Part shown: positions 24,040 to 31,129 of the stretch, piece by piece | Position numbering within the stretch: the first letter of the stretch is position 1 | Layout: each line of letters opens with the position of its first letter | Source: a virus | Direction: 5' to 3' (one strand) | DNA length: 64,000 bases | IMG/VR virus record: IMGVR_UViG_3300033183_000299 | Span: 1 to 64,000 of that record | Program-made: the position numbers and the translations under genes | Notes under the pieces: generated by a model | Told to the model about the DNA's origin: nothing | Databases searched by the model: none | What the model saw: only the letters and a program-made list of their open reading frames with translations

Positions 24040-24070
24040 GTTGTCTCCATGTTTCGTTGTTGATGTTATA

Positions 24071-24114
24071 AGTGTATCATGGCTTGGTTGATTTGTAAAG
24101 GACAAAAACTGTCC
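24071..24114 (-). promoter_or_regulatory. Dyad promoter unit 15 (0-bp gap)
   Basis: TTTACA (24094-24099), 17 bp, TACACT (24071-24076). Dyad GGACAAAAACTGTCC at 24100-24114. Confidence 0.7.
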
Positions 24115-24115
24115 G

Positions 24116-24268
24116 TTATGCTATCACCTCGAAAGTTTCAGCCCAATGCCACTTCTCTAAACCGTCTGCCCACCGTATTCTGTACAGATTGTGTAGGTTG
24201 GACTTTTCAAGCACGACACCCACACAGCCATCGAAGGGGGATTGGACTAATGATCCGATCTGTATCAT
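24116..24268 (-). CDS. SH3-like GSLV protein (50 aa)
   Basis: ATG overlaps the upstream TGA (ATGA). MIQIGSLVQSPFDGCVGVVL then YRIRWADGLEKW: same fold pattern as 22743-22907, with which it also shares the ending FEVIA/FEKIA. Confidence 0.65.
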   Translation of the reverse strand: MIQIGSLVQSPFDGCVGVVLEKSNLHNLYRIRWADGLEKWHWAETFEVIA

Positions 24269-24597
24269 AACTTACCCTTTGAATTTCCGTTACCACTGTT
24301 CTCTCCAATCTTTGTGAAAGCAACATCATGGACAGACCCACTGCGTTGGTTATTCCAACCTGACCATTGATCCCATCCTTTGCGATAAAGGTCAGCGTCA
24401 TCTTCGTTCTGAAACTTTAAGATTTGGATACAAGCCATCTTACCATCGCCACTAGAAACGGCTCGAACGGTCTCTTTGATCTCGGTGCCCAATTCAAGAA
24501 CACAGTCGGGGCACTCGTTAATCTTACCACCAACACGTCTTTTGATTTGTGAGTTTAGATCGAATGTGTCGTCACAGTGAATACATATCTTGTTCAT
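24265..24597 (-). CDS. Zinc-finger-like protein (110 aa)
   Basis: CIHCDD (C5/C8) and CPDC near residue 29-32 give a four-Cys zinc site at the N-terminus. The rest is unremarkable, ending in an Asn/Gly/Ser-rich tail. GGAGAGACC precedes the ATG. Confidence 0.65.
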   Translation of the reverse strand: MNKICIHCDDTFDLNSQIKRRVGGKINECPDCVLELGTEIKETVRAVSSGDGKMACIQILKFQNEDDADLYRKGWDQWSGWNNQRSGSVHDVAFTKIGENSGNGNSKGKL

Positions 24598-24637
24598 GGT
24601 CTCTCCATGTTTGGGGGTTTTCGTTGTTGATGTTAGT

Positions 24638-24680
24638 AATGTATCCGATTGAGAGAAAAAGTCAAGGACAATTTTTGACC
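24638..24680 (-). promoter_or_regulatory. Dyad promoter unit 16 (0-bp gap)
   Basis: TTGACT (24660-24665), 16 bp, TACATT (24638-24643). Dyad GGACAATTTTTGACC at 24666-24680. Confidence 0.7.
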
Positions 24681-24919
24681 GTTATGATCTTGTCTCGACC
24701 CTGTCGGGTAAATGTAAAGGTCATGTCGTTACAGTGTAGGTCTCCACCCTTAAACTCATCCCATAGGCTCTCCACGTCTGTGTTCGTGAGTGCCTGTGAT
24801 ACGGATGAACTCGCTTGCGTAAAGTCATTACAGTCCCCTACCCACCCTTGTTCTCCGTAGTCGTCAGCCAATTCTTTCGCTGTTTTGAGAATGATCTCAA
24901 ACTTTTGTTGTGTATTCAT
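24662..24919 (-). CDS. Hypothetical acidic protein (85 aa)
   Basis: Start at MNTQQKFEIILKTAKELADD (GGAGACAAAC). Ends IITVKNCP, where the last codons are the dyad and the TGA is part of the -35 of unit 16. Function unknown. Confidence 0.65.
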   Translation of the reverse strand: MNTQQKFEIILKTAKELADDYGEQGWVGDCNDFTQASSSVSQALTNTDVESLWDEFKGGDLHCNDMTFTFTRQGRDKIITVKNCP

Positions 24920-25094
24920 GTTTGTCTCCGATGTTGACGATGCCACAGTCTTTTAGGTATCCCTTTTCAAAGGCATCGTGGTTAAAAATATGGTGTCTTG
25001 CGTAGTTGTGGAAGAAACGGACAACCCACTTGCCATCCGTTTCCTGTAAGGCATAACCAGCCCCCACTTTATCGTGAGTTACTAGGTGTATCAT
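24897..25094 (-). CDS. Hypothetical protein (65 aa)
   Basis: MIHLVTHDKVGAGYALQ start behind GGAGAGCAAAA; overlaps the previous gene's end and the next gene's start by 20-26 bases, so translation is probably coupled. Confidence 0.6.
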   Translation of the reverse strand: MIHLVTHDKVGAGYALQETDGKWVVRFFHNYARHHIFNHDAFEKGYLKDCGIVNIGDKHEYTTKV

Positions 25095-25404
25095 TTTTGC
25101 TCTCCACCAAAGGACAAAGTCCATGACGTTGGGCTTCATCAACATTCATCCAGTTAGGTCTAGGGACTTTCTTTTTCGTCAGACGTACATGGTTGCTCGT
25201 TGTTTGCGAGATATAGTGCCCACCACCGTAGGTGTAGTCGTAGACTAGGGTAGCACCTTGTCCGTACCCATCGGGGATATGTTCGGCAATTCGAGTATCG
25301 AATGACCATAGGCTTTGCCCATCGGTTCGCAAAGTTTTTGATTTACATGGTTTCATTTCCATGAAGTTTTGGATGACTGTTTCATCAGTTGTAAAATAAG
25401 ACAT
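25069..25404 (-). CDS. Hypothetical protein (111 aa)
   Basis: CGGAGATTAT precedes the ATG. MSYFTTDETVIQNFMEMK..., with RIAEHIPDGYGQGATLVYDYT in the middle. No family recognised. Transcribed from unit 17, which has a perfect TATAAT. Confidence 0.65.
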   Translation of the reverse strand: MSYFTTDETVIQNFMEMKPCKSKTLRTDGQSLWSFDTRIAEHIPDGYGQGATLVYDYTYGGGHYISQTTSNHVRLTKKKVPRPNWMNVDEAQRHGLCPLVESKNDTPSNSR

Positions 25405-25438
25405 ATAATCTCCGTTGTTAGTCTAGTTTGTGTATAGT

Positions 25439-25502
25439 ATTATAACATGTTCTAAAAGGTTTGTCAAGTAATTTCTTTACCTTTGTCGGTCATTTTTTGA
25501 CC
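25439..25502 (-). promoter_or_regulatory. Dyad promoter unit 17 (20-bp gap), consensus -10
   Basis: TTGACA (25462-25467), 17 bp, TATAAT (25439-25444). Dyad GGTCATTTTTTGACC at 25488-25502. Predicted strongest of the set. Confidence 0.75.
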
Positions 25503-26461
25503 GACTTGGCATACCACTTGTCTACAAGTCCGACAAAACCTTTGGCTTTTAGTTGTTCATGAGATCGTTTCTTACACACAAACTGCATAGCCTTTGCGTG
25601 GGCTTGGTCGATCCATTCGCTAGCCATAGGCTTTTCGCTAGGCGAGATTACACTGATACTCTGATAGTCAGACCATCCACCCTTTTGCGAAATAAGACCG
25701 TTAATGCCGATTGATTTGATCAAGTCATTATTCAGTGTGATTGTCTGTTGACGACCATCTACGATACATTCGATAACCACGTTCTGTTGTAGTGTGTGAT
25801 CAAGTGTTGATCGCCAACGACTTTGCATTGGCTTGTAGTCAGTGTCGGCACACATGGACAGTTGATCCCAATTGATCTTTGTAACAATACCAGTCTTTTT
25901 GACGATTGTAGCATTTTGACCCCATCCTTGTCTCTCGGTCAAGGACAGCAAAGCACCCTCGCTAATGCCGAGTTCACCGACAAACTTATCGTAAAACTGT
26001 TGTCGCCACTCTCGGTTGGCTTGGATCGCTTTGGCTACAAAGGTTTCCATTGGCGAACAATTTCTACGGTTGTGATCATGAGACCCACAGAAGCCACACT
26101 TGGCTTTGGCTTTGTTCTTACCTTTGGCTTTGGCTAGTGCCTTTCCTTTGGCTACGACTTGCTTGTTGTGGGCTTTCTCGCACTCGGCATACCACTTGCC
26201 CCATTGAGATGGGTGCTTGAACCATTGAGCAGTGCTTGCTTGTGATTTCCAATTATTTTGCCCTTGTGCTTTGGGCTTTGGGCTGTTTGTCCAGTTGTTC
26301 GGATCGGAACAAGGAATGTTAAACTTTTGGAACATAGCCCAGTCGGTGGCGACATGGGGACAGTCGGTAGCACGATGTTCTACATCACCACAATAAGAGC
26401 ATGATGGTTTTGAGTTTCCACTGGAAGTGCCGTTGTCTTGTTGATTGTTGAATATTTGCAT
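25490..26461 (-). CDS. CCHC zinc-knuckle protein A (323 aa)
   Basis: Two retroviral-type knuckles CX2CX4HX4C: C21/C24/H29/C34 and C122/C125/H130/C135 (CGFCGSHDHNRRNC), separated by an Ala/Lys-rich linker (about 103-121). The C-terminal 180 residues are a domain shared with 26761-27690. Zinc knuckles bind single-stranded RNA or DNA, so an RNA-binding role is inferred. Nothing here looks like a retroelement. First codon behind GGAGAACCC. Confidence 0.8.
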   Translation of the reverse strand: MQIFNNQQDNGTSSGNSKPSCSYCGDVEHRATDCPHVATDWAMFQKFNIPCSDPNNWTNSPKPKAQGQNNWKSQASTAQWFKHPSQWGKWYAECEKAHNKQVVAKGKALAKAKGKNKAKAKCGFCGSHDHNRRNCSPMETFVAKAIQANREWRQQFYDKFVGELGISEGALLSLTERQGWGQNATIVKKTGIVTKINWDQLSMCADTDYKPMQSRWRSTLDHTLQQNVVIECIVDGRQQTITLNNDLIKSIGINGLISQKGGWSDYQSISVISPSEKPMASEWIDQAHAKAMQFVCKKRSHEQLKAKGFVGLVDKWYAKSVKK

Positions 26462-26503
26462 GGGTTCTCCGTTGCAAAGGGTTGTTGTTTTGTTGATGTT
26501 AGT

Positions 26504-26567
26504 AGTGTATCATGGTTTGGATAGTTTGTCAAGTAATTTCTTTACCTTTGACGGTCAGTTTTTGTCC
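26504..26567 (-). promoter_or_regulatory. Dyad promoter unit 18 (20-bp gap)
   Basis: TTGACA (26527-26532), 17 bp, TACACT (26504-26509). Dyad GGTCAGTTTTTGTCC at 26553-26567. Confidence 0.75.
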
Positions 26568-26767
26568 GTTTCGTCATCAGTACCGATTGGCTCGATGTGT
26601 TTTGTAAGGTGGATTTCTTTCTCGCAAGATACAAAGCCTGTGCGATAGCCTGTAAGCCACAGGATCATCCATGCTTTGTAGCCTGTATGGTTTGGGTGTT
26701 CCACCTTGACGATCCCGATCATGTCGGGATCAATCGTGGATTGTACAAGGTCGCCAACCGTTAGCAT
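26555..26767 (-). CDS. SH3-like GDLV protein (70 aa)
   Basis: MLTVGDLVQSTIDPDMIGIV, then AWMILWLTGYRTGF: a family member lying between the two zinc-knuckle genes and overlapping the upstream stop by 7 bases. Confidence 0.7.
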   Translation of the reverse strand: MLTVGDLVQSTIDPDMIGIVKVEHPNHTGYKAWMILWLTGYRTGFVSCEKEIHLTKHIEPIGTDDETDKN

Positions 26768-27690
26768 GGGAGACCTACCGATTTCTTAAACGCATTGATC
26801 TTCTTGTCTTTGTCGGCATGTGGGTAAAAGTCTCTAATGTAAGCACCCAAATACGACCATAAGTCTTGACCCTTGCGTTTCTTCATGACCCAGTCAATCG
26901 GCTCAAACTCGCCATCAAACCACTCTTGGCTCATGATGTTCGGAGCAGGACTGATGATCTCGGTGATTAGCCCATTATCCCAATAGCCATGTGGTTCTTG
27001 GACACCATGTTCTTTGCCGAGATAGTCTCGCTCGTTTCGGCTAACGTCAAAGTGAAACAGTTTTGGACTACCATTTGATTTACCCACAACGACCTTTTGA
27101 CCATCCAATAGAAAGCCCATTCGTAGGTTGGTGCGATAGTCGCTCCATGTGCTTTGTAGGTTCGTTAGAGAGATGGACTTGGGGTCTAACTCGGTCATTA
27201 GAGAAACCTTTGGAACATAGTCGCCTTGCTCTCGGTCATACTGTCGTAGGGATACCAGTGCCCCAGCACCCAACCCCATGCCTTTGATGAAACGGTCGTA
27301 AAAGTCTTGGCGATAAGCCTTGTTGGCTTGCTCGTAAAGGTGCTTAAACTTGGTCATAGACTTACAATTTCTACGGTTGTGGGTTGTCTTACCACAGAAG
27401 CCACACTTTGGTTTCTTGCGTGGTTTTTTAGCCTTTGTCTTTTCGGTTTCACCATAGTATTTCTCGGCTTTGGCTTGACCATATCGGACATACCACTGTT
27501 CTAGGTGGGTGCTACCAGTACCATACCACTGTGTAACTCTCGTCAATAGCGATGTGTCGATCTTGTCGCCACGTTGATCTTGCTCGTAGTGGGCTTTAAG
27601 GGTGGGGCAACGGTTGATACGGTGTCCGTTTTCGTAGCAATAGCCACAGGCAAAGTGAGATTTTTGATTGCGATTTTCATATAGTTTCAT
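26761..27690 (-). CDS. CCHC zinc-knuckle protein B (309 aa)
   Basis: Knuckles at C15/C18/H23/C28 and C96/C99/H104/C109 (CGFCGKTTHNRRNC); the second is nearly identical to that of 25490-26461, and the C-terminal domains align (MSQEW..., MKKRKGQ...), so the two are paralogues. A basic linker (TKAKKPRKKPK) precedes knuckle 2. Probable single-strand nucleic-acid binding; biological role unknown. Confidence 0.8.
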   Translation of the reverse strand: MKLYENRNQKSHFACGYCYENGHRINRCPTLKAHYEQDQRGDKIDTSLLTRVTQWYGTGSTHLEQWYVRYGQAKAEKYYGETEKTKAKKPRKKPKCGFCGKTTHNRRNCKSMTKFKHLYEQANKAYRQDFYDRFIKGMGLGAGALVSLRQYDREQGDYVPKVSLMTELDPKSISLTNLQSTWSDYRTNLRMGFLLDGQKVVVGKSNGSPKLFHFDVSRNERDYLGKEHGVQEPHGYWDNGLITEIISPAPNIMSQEWFDGEFEPIDWVMKKRKGQDLWSYLGAYIRDFYPHADKDKKINAFKKSVGLPC

Positions 27691-27729
27691 GGGTTCTCCA
27701 TTGAGTGGGGTTGTTTTGTTGATGTTAGT

Positions 27730-27783
27730 AGTGTATCATGGTAGGGGTAGTTTGTCAAGTATTGGAACGGTCAGTTTTTGTCC
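27730..27783 (-). promoter_or_regulatory. Dyad promoter unit 19 (10-bp gap)
   Basis: TTGACA (27753-27758), 17 bp, TACACT (27730-27735). Dyad GGTCAGTTTTTGTCC at 27769-27783. Confidence 0.75.
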
Positions 27784-27898
27784 GTTTGTCGTATTTCTCA
27801 TAGATTTCGTTCATCTTCTTTCGGTGGTCTCGGACAATCAGCCAAAGAGCAAGTGCGAAACACACGTCAGATGCGAGTAGTAAGAGTATTGTAGTCAT
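27755..27898 (-). CDS. Small membrane protein (47 aa)
   Basis: MTTILLLLASDVCFALALWLI is one membrane helix, followed by a basic tail (RDHRKKMNEIYEKYDKRTK). GGAGACCAA in front. Resembles spanin- or holin-sized proteins, without specific evidence. Confidence 0.6.
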   Translation of the reverse strand: MTTILLLLASDVCFALALWLIVRDHRKKMNEIYEKYDKRTKTDRSNT

Positions 27899-27912
27899 TT
27901 GGTCTCCGATGT

Positions 27913-28164
27913 TCATTGTTCTTCTCCGTTGTCTTGGGGGGTATCGGTAGATGGGGCAGGTCGTAGTGTACCGTCTGATAGCATGCGAGTGACGGCTCTT
28001 TGAAACCAACCTTGTAATTTCCACACTTCTCCCGAGTCAACAAGGTGTTGCCATGCTTGAATGTAGGACATGTCGGGGGTTTCATCCATAGCACCCTCGG
28101 CTATCATGGTTGCGTTGTAGAGCATTTCGGCTTTTTGCTTTTTAGTTAGTTTCTTTTTAGTCAT
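27913..28164 (-). CDS. Hypothetical helical protein (83 aa)
   Basis: MTKKKLTKKQKAEMLYNATM start (GGAGACAACA). A Trp-containing helix (VWKLQGWFQRAVTRML) and an acidic end. Function unknown. Confidence 0.65.
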   Translation of the reverse strand: MTKKKLTKKQKAEMLYNATMIAEGAMDETPDMSYIQAWQHLVDSGEVWKLQGWFQRAVTRMLSDGTLRPAPSTDTPQDNGEEQ

Positions 28165-28196
28165 TGTTGTCTCCGAGTTTTGTTGTTGATGTTTGT

Positions 28197-28250
28197 ATTG
28201 TATCATGGTAGTAGGGGTTTGACAAGTCAGTATTCGGACAGTTTTTGTCC
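28197..28250 (-). promoter_or_regulatory. Dyad promoter unit 20 (10-bp gap)
   Basis: TTGTCA (28220-28225), 17 bp, TACAAT (28197-28202). Dyad GGACAGTTTTTGTCC at 28236-28250. Confidence 0.7.
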
Positions 28251-28251
28251 G

Positions 28252-28458
28252 TTAGTCTATAACCTCGAACCGTTCGGCTACACCATCTTTTGAGATTGTG
28301 AACCGTTGATTTATTCTGTCGGTGCGAGCGAGCCTGTAACCATCTACGATCCGAACACTTTGACCATATTGTCTCCGTATCTTGATGTGTTCCATGACCA
28401 TGAAAGGTACATTGGTTGGGGAACAAATGCCTTTTAGTAGTGTGCCGATGGGTATCAT
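28252..28458 (-). CDS. SH3-like protein (68 aa)
   Basis: MIPIGTLLKGICSPTNVPFM, then VRIVDGYRLARTDRINQRF. AAGGAGATCAA in front; starts with ATGA overlap to the upstream gene. Confidence 0.65.
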   Translation of the reverse strand: MIPIGTLLKGICSPTNVPFMVMEHIKIRRQYGQSVRIVDGYRLARTDRINQRFTISKDGVAERFEVID

Positions 28459-28637
28459 TTGATCTCCTTTGGTTGTCTGTGTAGTTGTTGTGGGATAAAG
28501 GTCATCGTCAATTTGTTGTTATTGGTGGACATGACTTGGATATGCCGATAGTCTCCGATAATACCGATTACCAATAGTGGGTGGCTACACCATCCCTTGC
28601 CATGTAGCCATACAAGGTCTCCGATTTCATGTTTCAT
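28455..28637 (-). CDS. SH3-like GDLV protein (60 aa)
   Basis: MKHEIGDLVWLHGKGWCSHP, then VIGIIGDYRHIQVMSTNNN. Its promoter and first codons are identical over 72 bp to those of the 28927-29112 gene. Confidence 0.7.
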   Translation of the reverse strand: MKHEIGDLVWLHGKGWCSHPLLVIGIIGDYRHIQVMSTNNNKLTMTFIPQQLHRQPKEIK

Positions 28638-28668
28638 GTTGTCTCCATGTCTCATTGTTGATGTTAGT

Positions 28669-28711
28669 AGTGTATCATGTTGAGAGAAAAAAGCAAGGAC
28701 AGAAATTGTCC
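28669..28711 (-). promoter_or_regulatory. Dyad promoter unit 21 (0-bp gap)
   Basis: Weak -35 TTGCTT (28691-28696), 16 bp, TACACT (28669-28674). Dyad GGACAGAAATTGTCC at 28697-28711. Confidence 0.65.
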
Positions 28712-28714
28712 GTT

Positions 28715-28930
28715 CTATTCTTTTGTCGCTTTGTCGTCATTTGCTTTCTCCATGTTAAAGCCCATAGATGGGCGTTCTTCGGGTTTTTCGTCTTGGGGTA
28801 GGGGTCTAGAACCCATGCCCATCATCATGGCTTTCATGGGGTTCTGTGAGCCTGATAGGGCTATTACTGTAAGGACTTTGTCTACCAGTTCGTCTGATAG
28901 GTCGATTGTTAATTTGATTTGATTACTCAT
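28715..28930 (-). CDS. Hypothetical protein (71 aa)
   Basis: MSNQIKLTIDLSDELVDKVLT resembles the strand-helix start of ribbon-helix-helix proteins. The second half is Met/Pro/Lys-rich low complexity. A small DNA-binding role is possible, and it is a candidate regulator encoded inside the regulon. ATGA overlap with the upstream gene. Confidence 0.55.
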   Translation of the reverse strand: MSNQIKLTIDLSDELVDKVLTVIALSGSQNPMKAMMMGMGSRPLPQDEKPEERPSMGFNMEKANDDKATKE

Positions 28931-29112
28931 TGTTGTTCTCCTAGTTTGGTTATATCTTCTTTTCCATATCTCAATGTTCTTCCATCGTCAAAAATGCGAA
29001 CGTCACAAGACCAAGTGCCCACATTCACTACGATAGCCATTTTGCCGACATATCGTGAATTAGCAAAGTCACAGTGTCTAATTCTTACAAGGTCTCCGAT
29101 TTCATGTTTCAT
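28927..29112 (-). CDS. SH3-like GDLV protein (61 aa)
   Basis: MKHEIGDLVRIRHCDFANSR, then KMAIVVNVGTWSCDVRIFDDG. Paralogue of 28455-28637 with an identical 72-bp 5' region. Confidence 0.7.
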   Translation of the reverse strand: MKHEIGDLVRIRHCDFANSRYVGKMAIVVNVGTWSCDVRIFDDGRTLRYGKEDITKLGEQQ

Positions 29113-29143
29113 GTTGTCTCCATGTCTCATTGTTGATGTTAGT

Positions 29144-29186
29144 AGTGTATCATGTTGGTTGAAAAAGTCAAGGACAGTTTTTGTCC
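29144..29186 (-). promoter_or_regulatory. Dyad promoter unit 22 (0-bp gap)
   Basis: TTGACT (29166-29171), 16 bp, TACACT (29144-29149). Dyad GGACAGTTTTTGTCC at 29172-29186. Confidence 0.75.
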
Positions 29187-29368
29187 GTTTGATTTAGTGG
29201 TTCGAGAAACAGGGGTAGTTGAACCCTTTCAGGCCCATCCGACCATCGTACCACGAAGTATTCAGTCATGCCCATCGTTAGATTGGTATGCTTCATTACG
29301 GTTCTCACGATGATACCAACATCTCTTTCATATTTGTGTCTTACAAGGTCTCCGACTTTAAGGTTCAT
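29168..29368 (-). CDS. SH3-like GDLV protein (66 aa)
   Basis: MNLKVGDLVRHKYERDVGII, then YFVVRWSDGPERVQ. Ends TDKNCP, the codons of the unit 22 dyad. GGAGAAAGC in front. Confidence 0.75.
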   Translation of the reverse strand: MNLKVGDLVRHKYERDVGIIVRTVMKHTNLTMGMTEYFVVRWSDGPERVQLPLFLEPLNQTDKNCP

Positions 29369-29376
29369 GCTTTCTC

Positions 29377-29583
29377 CTATGGTTGGGGATGGTAGTTTAT
29401 CTTAAAGTGTTTGCGTGGGTATTCTAGGTGCTTACCTACCCATGTGGGTTCTAGGTCATACCTTATTAGTTTACACCAAACAGATGCATCATCGGTTTCC
29501 ACGACAAGACCCAACATTGTATACTTATGGTTACCTACTAGGTCTCCGACTTGTGGCTCAATGTCTAGTGTTGCGTAAGTCAT
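29377..29583 (-). CDS. SH3-like GDLV protein (68 aa)
   Basis: EPQVGDLVGNHKYTMLGLVVE then a beta-rich end. Strong AAGGGGGGAAA ribosome site. Last of a five-gene coupled chain (30331 down to 29377). Confidence 0.7.
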   Translation of the reverse strand: MTYATLDIEPQVGDLVGNHKYTMLGLVVETDDASVWCKLIRYDLEPTWVGKHLEYPRKHFKINYHPQP

Positions 29584-29821
29584 TTTCCCCCCTTTTCATC
29601 AGTTTGGCGATCTTCTTCTGTCGCTCCCACTGATCCACTTGTTGTTCTGTTTCTAATACTTTTAATTCTTCTTCATTTAGGGGCACATAGTCCCCATCCG
29701 AGCCTATGAGTAGCCCTGTGTATCTACCGTAGGGGTAGCCTTGCCCTAGATCGTCAACAACGATAGCAAGGTGGTAGTCGCCCTTGAACTCAAATCCTAC
29801 CATATCTCCGACTTTTATCAT
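29558..29821 (-). CDS. SH3-like GDMV protein with charged tail (87 aa)
   Basis: MIKVGDMVGFEFKGDYHLAI, then a helical, Lys/Glu-rich C-terminus. GGGAGATAAT in front; ATGA overlap upstream and 26-base overlap downstream. Confidence 0.7.
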   Translation of the reverse strand: MIKVGDMVGFEFKGDYHLAIVVDDLGQGYPYGRYTGLLIGSDGDYVPLNEEELKVLETEQQVDQWERQKKIAKLMKRGENDLRNTRH

Positions 29822-29973
29822 ATTATCTCCCATATATAATCGTGTACTTGTGACTTTTCGCATGTATCCAGTAGATACACTCTTATCCAACCATCCCATC
29901 GGGACATGCCGAGAAAGATTGCGTATGTGTCGTATTTTTCTGTATAGATAAGGTCTCCAACTTTGTAATTCAT
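29818..29973 (-). CDS. SH3-like GDLI protein (51 aa)
   Basis: TTGGAGAAGATAGC then ATG at 29971-29973: MNYKVGDLIYTEKYDTYAIF, WDGWIRVYLLD. ATGA overlaps at both ends. Confidence 0.7.
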   Translation of the reverse strand: MNYKVGDLIYTEKYDTYAIFLGMSRWDGWIRVYLLDTCEKSQVHDYIWEII

Positions 29974-30137
29974 GCTATCTTCTCCAAGTTTTTAATGTAA
30001 ATGTGTTGCGTTGAGCCACTTTTCCATCCAGTGATCCAGTGGATTTCCAAAAAATTCAAAACAGGTGGGCGACCAGTCGATGTGACCACACCGAACCATC
30101 CACTCTTGCTACGAACAAGCGATCCTATTTCCATCAT
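29970..30137 (-). CDS. SH3-like GSLV protein (55 aa)
   Basis: MMEIGSLVRSKSGWFGVVTS, NFLEIHWITGWKSG. GGAGAAATT before the first of two adjacent ATGs; coupled to both neighbours. Confidence 0.7.
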   Translation of the reverse strand: MMEIGSLVRSKSGWFGVVTSTGRPPVLNFLEIHWITGWKSGSTQHIYIKNLEKIA

Positions 30138-30331
30138 AATTTCTCCAAACATTCTTGATTTTTCCATATCCAATCGGTTTGCTGATTGGATAGAAACCAA
30201 CGAACCTTTATCATGTGATACTGTGGGTTTTTACTTGCGTTGTGCTTCTCGGCAACGATGATGCCATGATCTATGATCTCGTTATCGAAGCCGACCAATC
30301 TTATAAGGTCTCCAATTTTTGCGTTTTTCAT
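30134..30331 (-). CDS. SH3-like GDLI protein (65 aa)
   Basis: MKNAKIGDLIRLVGFDNEII, IVAEKHNASKNPQYHMIKVRWF.. First gene of a coupled run of five family members, transcribed from unit 23. Confidence 0.7.
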   Translation of the reverse strand: MKNAKIGDLIRLVGFDNEIIDHGIIVAEKHNASKNPQYHMIKVRWFLSNQQTDWIWKNQECLEKL

Positions 30332-30355
30332 GTTATCTCCGTTGTTGATGTTTGT

Positions 30356-30398
30356 AGTGTATCATGTTGTGGTGAAAAGTCAAGGACAGTTTTTGACC
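30356..30398 (-). promoter_or_regulatory. Dyad promoter unit 23 (0-bp gap)
   Basis: TTGACT (30378-30383), 16 bp, TACACT (30356-30361). Dyad GGACAGTTTTTGACC at 30384-30398. Confidence 0.75.
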
Positions 30399-30580
30399 GT
30401 TTCTAAAAAGTCTCGGTCGGTTCGGACTTTCTGTTGGTCTTTGAACCAATAGACCCAAACCACGTTGTTGTTTTGATCGCACAGATCGGTGATTATACCA
30501 ACGTCATCCGTTATTCTTCGCCATCCACCGAGAGCCAATGATCCACGCATGGACAGTCTTACTAAATCACCTACAATCAT
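30380..30580 (-). CDS. SH3-like GDLV protein (66 aa)
   Basis: MIVGDLVRLSMRGSLALGGW, DVGIITDLCDQNNNVVWVYWF. Ends ETVKNCP inside the unit 23 dyad. AGGAGCGAGC in front. Confidence 0.7.
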   Translation of the reverse strand: MIVGDLVRLSMRGSLALGGWRRITDDVGIITDLCDQNNNVVWVYWFKDQQKVRTDRDFLETVKNCP

Positions 30581-30783
30581 GCTCGCTCCTGTCGGACATA
30601 TCCGAGTTTATTTAAAAAGTGTTTGTGTATATCTTCATGGAGATAAAAATGACCACCTTTGATCTTTGCGTTCTGTCGCTTGATCTTGATCCAACCCTCC
30701 GTATCAACCGATACAATCTCATAGGTGATCAATTCGCCATCCTGACGTATTGTCCATGACTTTCCTATCATATTATTACTCAT
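30577..30783 (-). CDS. Small beta-rich protein (68 aa)
   Basis: MSNNMIGKSWTIRQDGELIT with YEIVSVDTEGWIKIKRQ; ATGA overlaps at both ends. Related in size and context to the barrel family, without the GDLV word. Confidence 0.65.
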   Translation of the reverse strand: MSNNMIGKSWTIRQDGELITYEIVSVDTEGWIKIKRQNAKIKGGHFYLHEDIHKHFLNKLGYVRQERA

Positions 30784-30986
30784 GCGTTCTCCTTATTATA
30801 TTCATGTGCATGGACAAACTCTGTCTCATTAAAGTACCATGCCTGCTGATGTGCTATCATAAACACGTTCATGTTTACCATTCGCTCGTTAGGCACACTC
30901 ATTACTATTCCAATCTCGCCTGTGTAGATTGATGTATAGCACGAATGAGCCAATACCACGATGTCTCCAACCTTAAACTTACTCAT
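30780..30986 (-). CDS. SH3-like GDIV protein (68 aa)
   Basis: MSKFKVGDIVVLAHSCYTSI, EIGIVMSVPNERMVNMNVF. CGGAGAGATT in front. First gene of the whole region-2 series, transcribed from unit 24. Confidence 0.7.
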   Translation of the reverse strand: MSKFKVGDIVVLAHSCYTSIYTGEIGIVMSVPNERMVNMNVFMIAHQQAWYFNETEFVHAHEYNKENA

Positions 30987-31015
30987 AATCTCTCCGTTGT
31001 TTGTGTTGTTTTCTT

Positions 31016-31079
31016 ATCGTATCACGTTTGGAATGGTTTGTCAAGTAATTTCTTTAAGTTTCTCGGTCAAAAAATGTCC
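31016..31079 (-). promoter_or_regulatory. Dyad promoter unit 24 (20-bp gap)
   Basis: TTGACA (31039-31044), 17 bp, TACGAT (31016-31021). Dyad GGTCAAAAAATGTCC at 31065-31079. Confidence 0.7.
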
Positions 31080-31100
31080 GTTTGATAGAAAGAGTTTGGA

Positions 31101-31120
31101 TAGTTATGTAAAGTTTTTTG
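31101..31120. repeat. 20-bp repeat, copy 7
   Basis: TAGTTATGTAAAGTTTTTTG, 21 bp upstream of the unit 24 dyad. Confidence 0.85.
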
Positions 31121-31129
31121 CTTTTCTAT

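Noticed and set aside
14941-28655. Longer N-termini of many region-2 genes reading HDTLITSTT...
   Set aside because: They are translations of the conserved promoter and leader; the ATG after GGAGAC is the real start.
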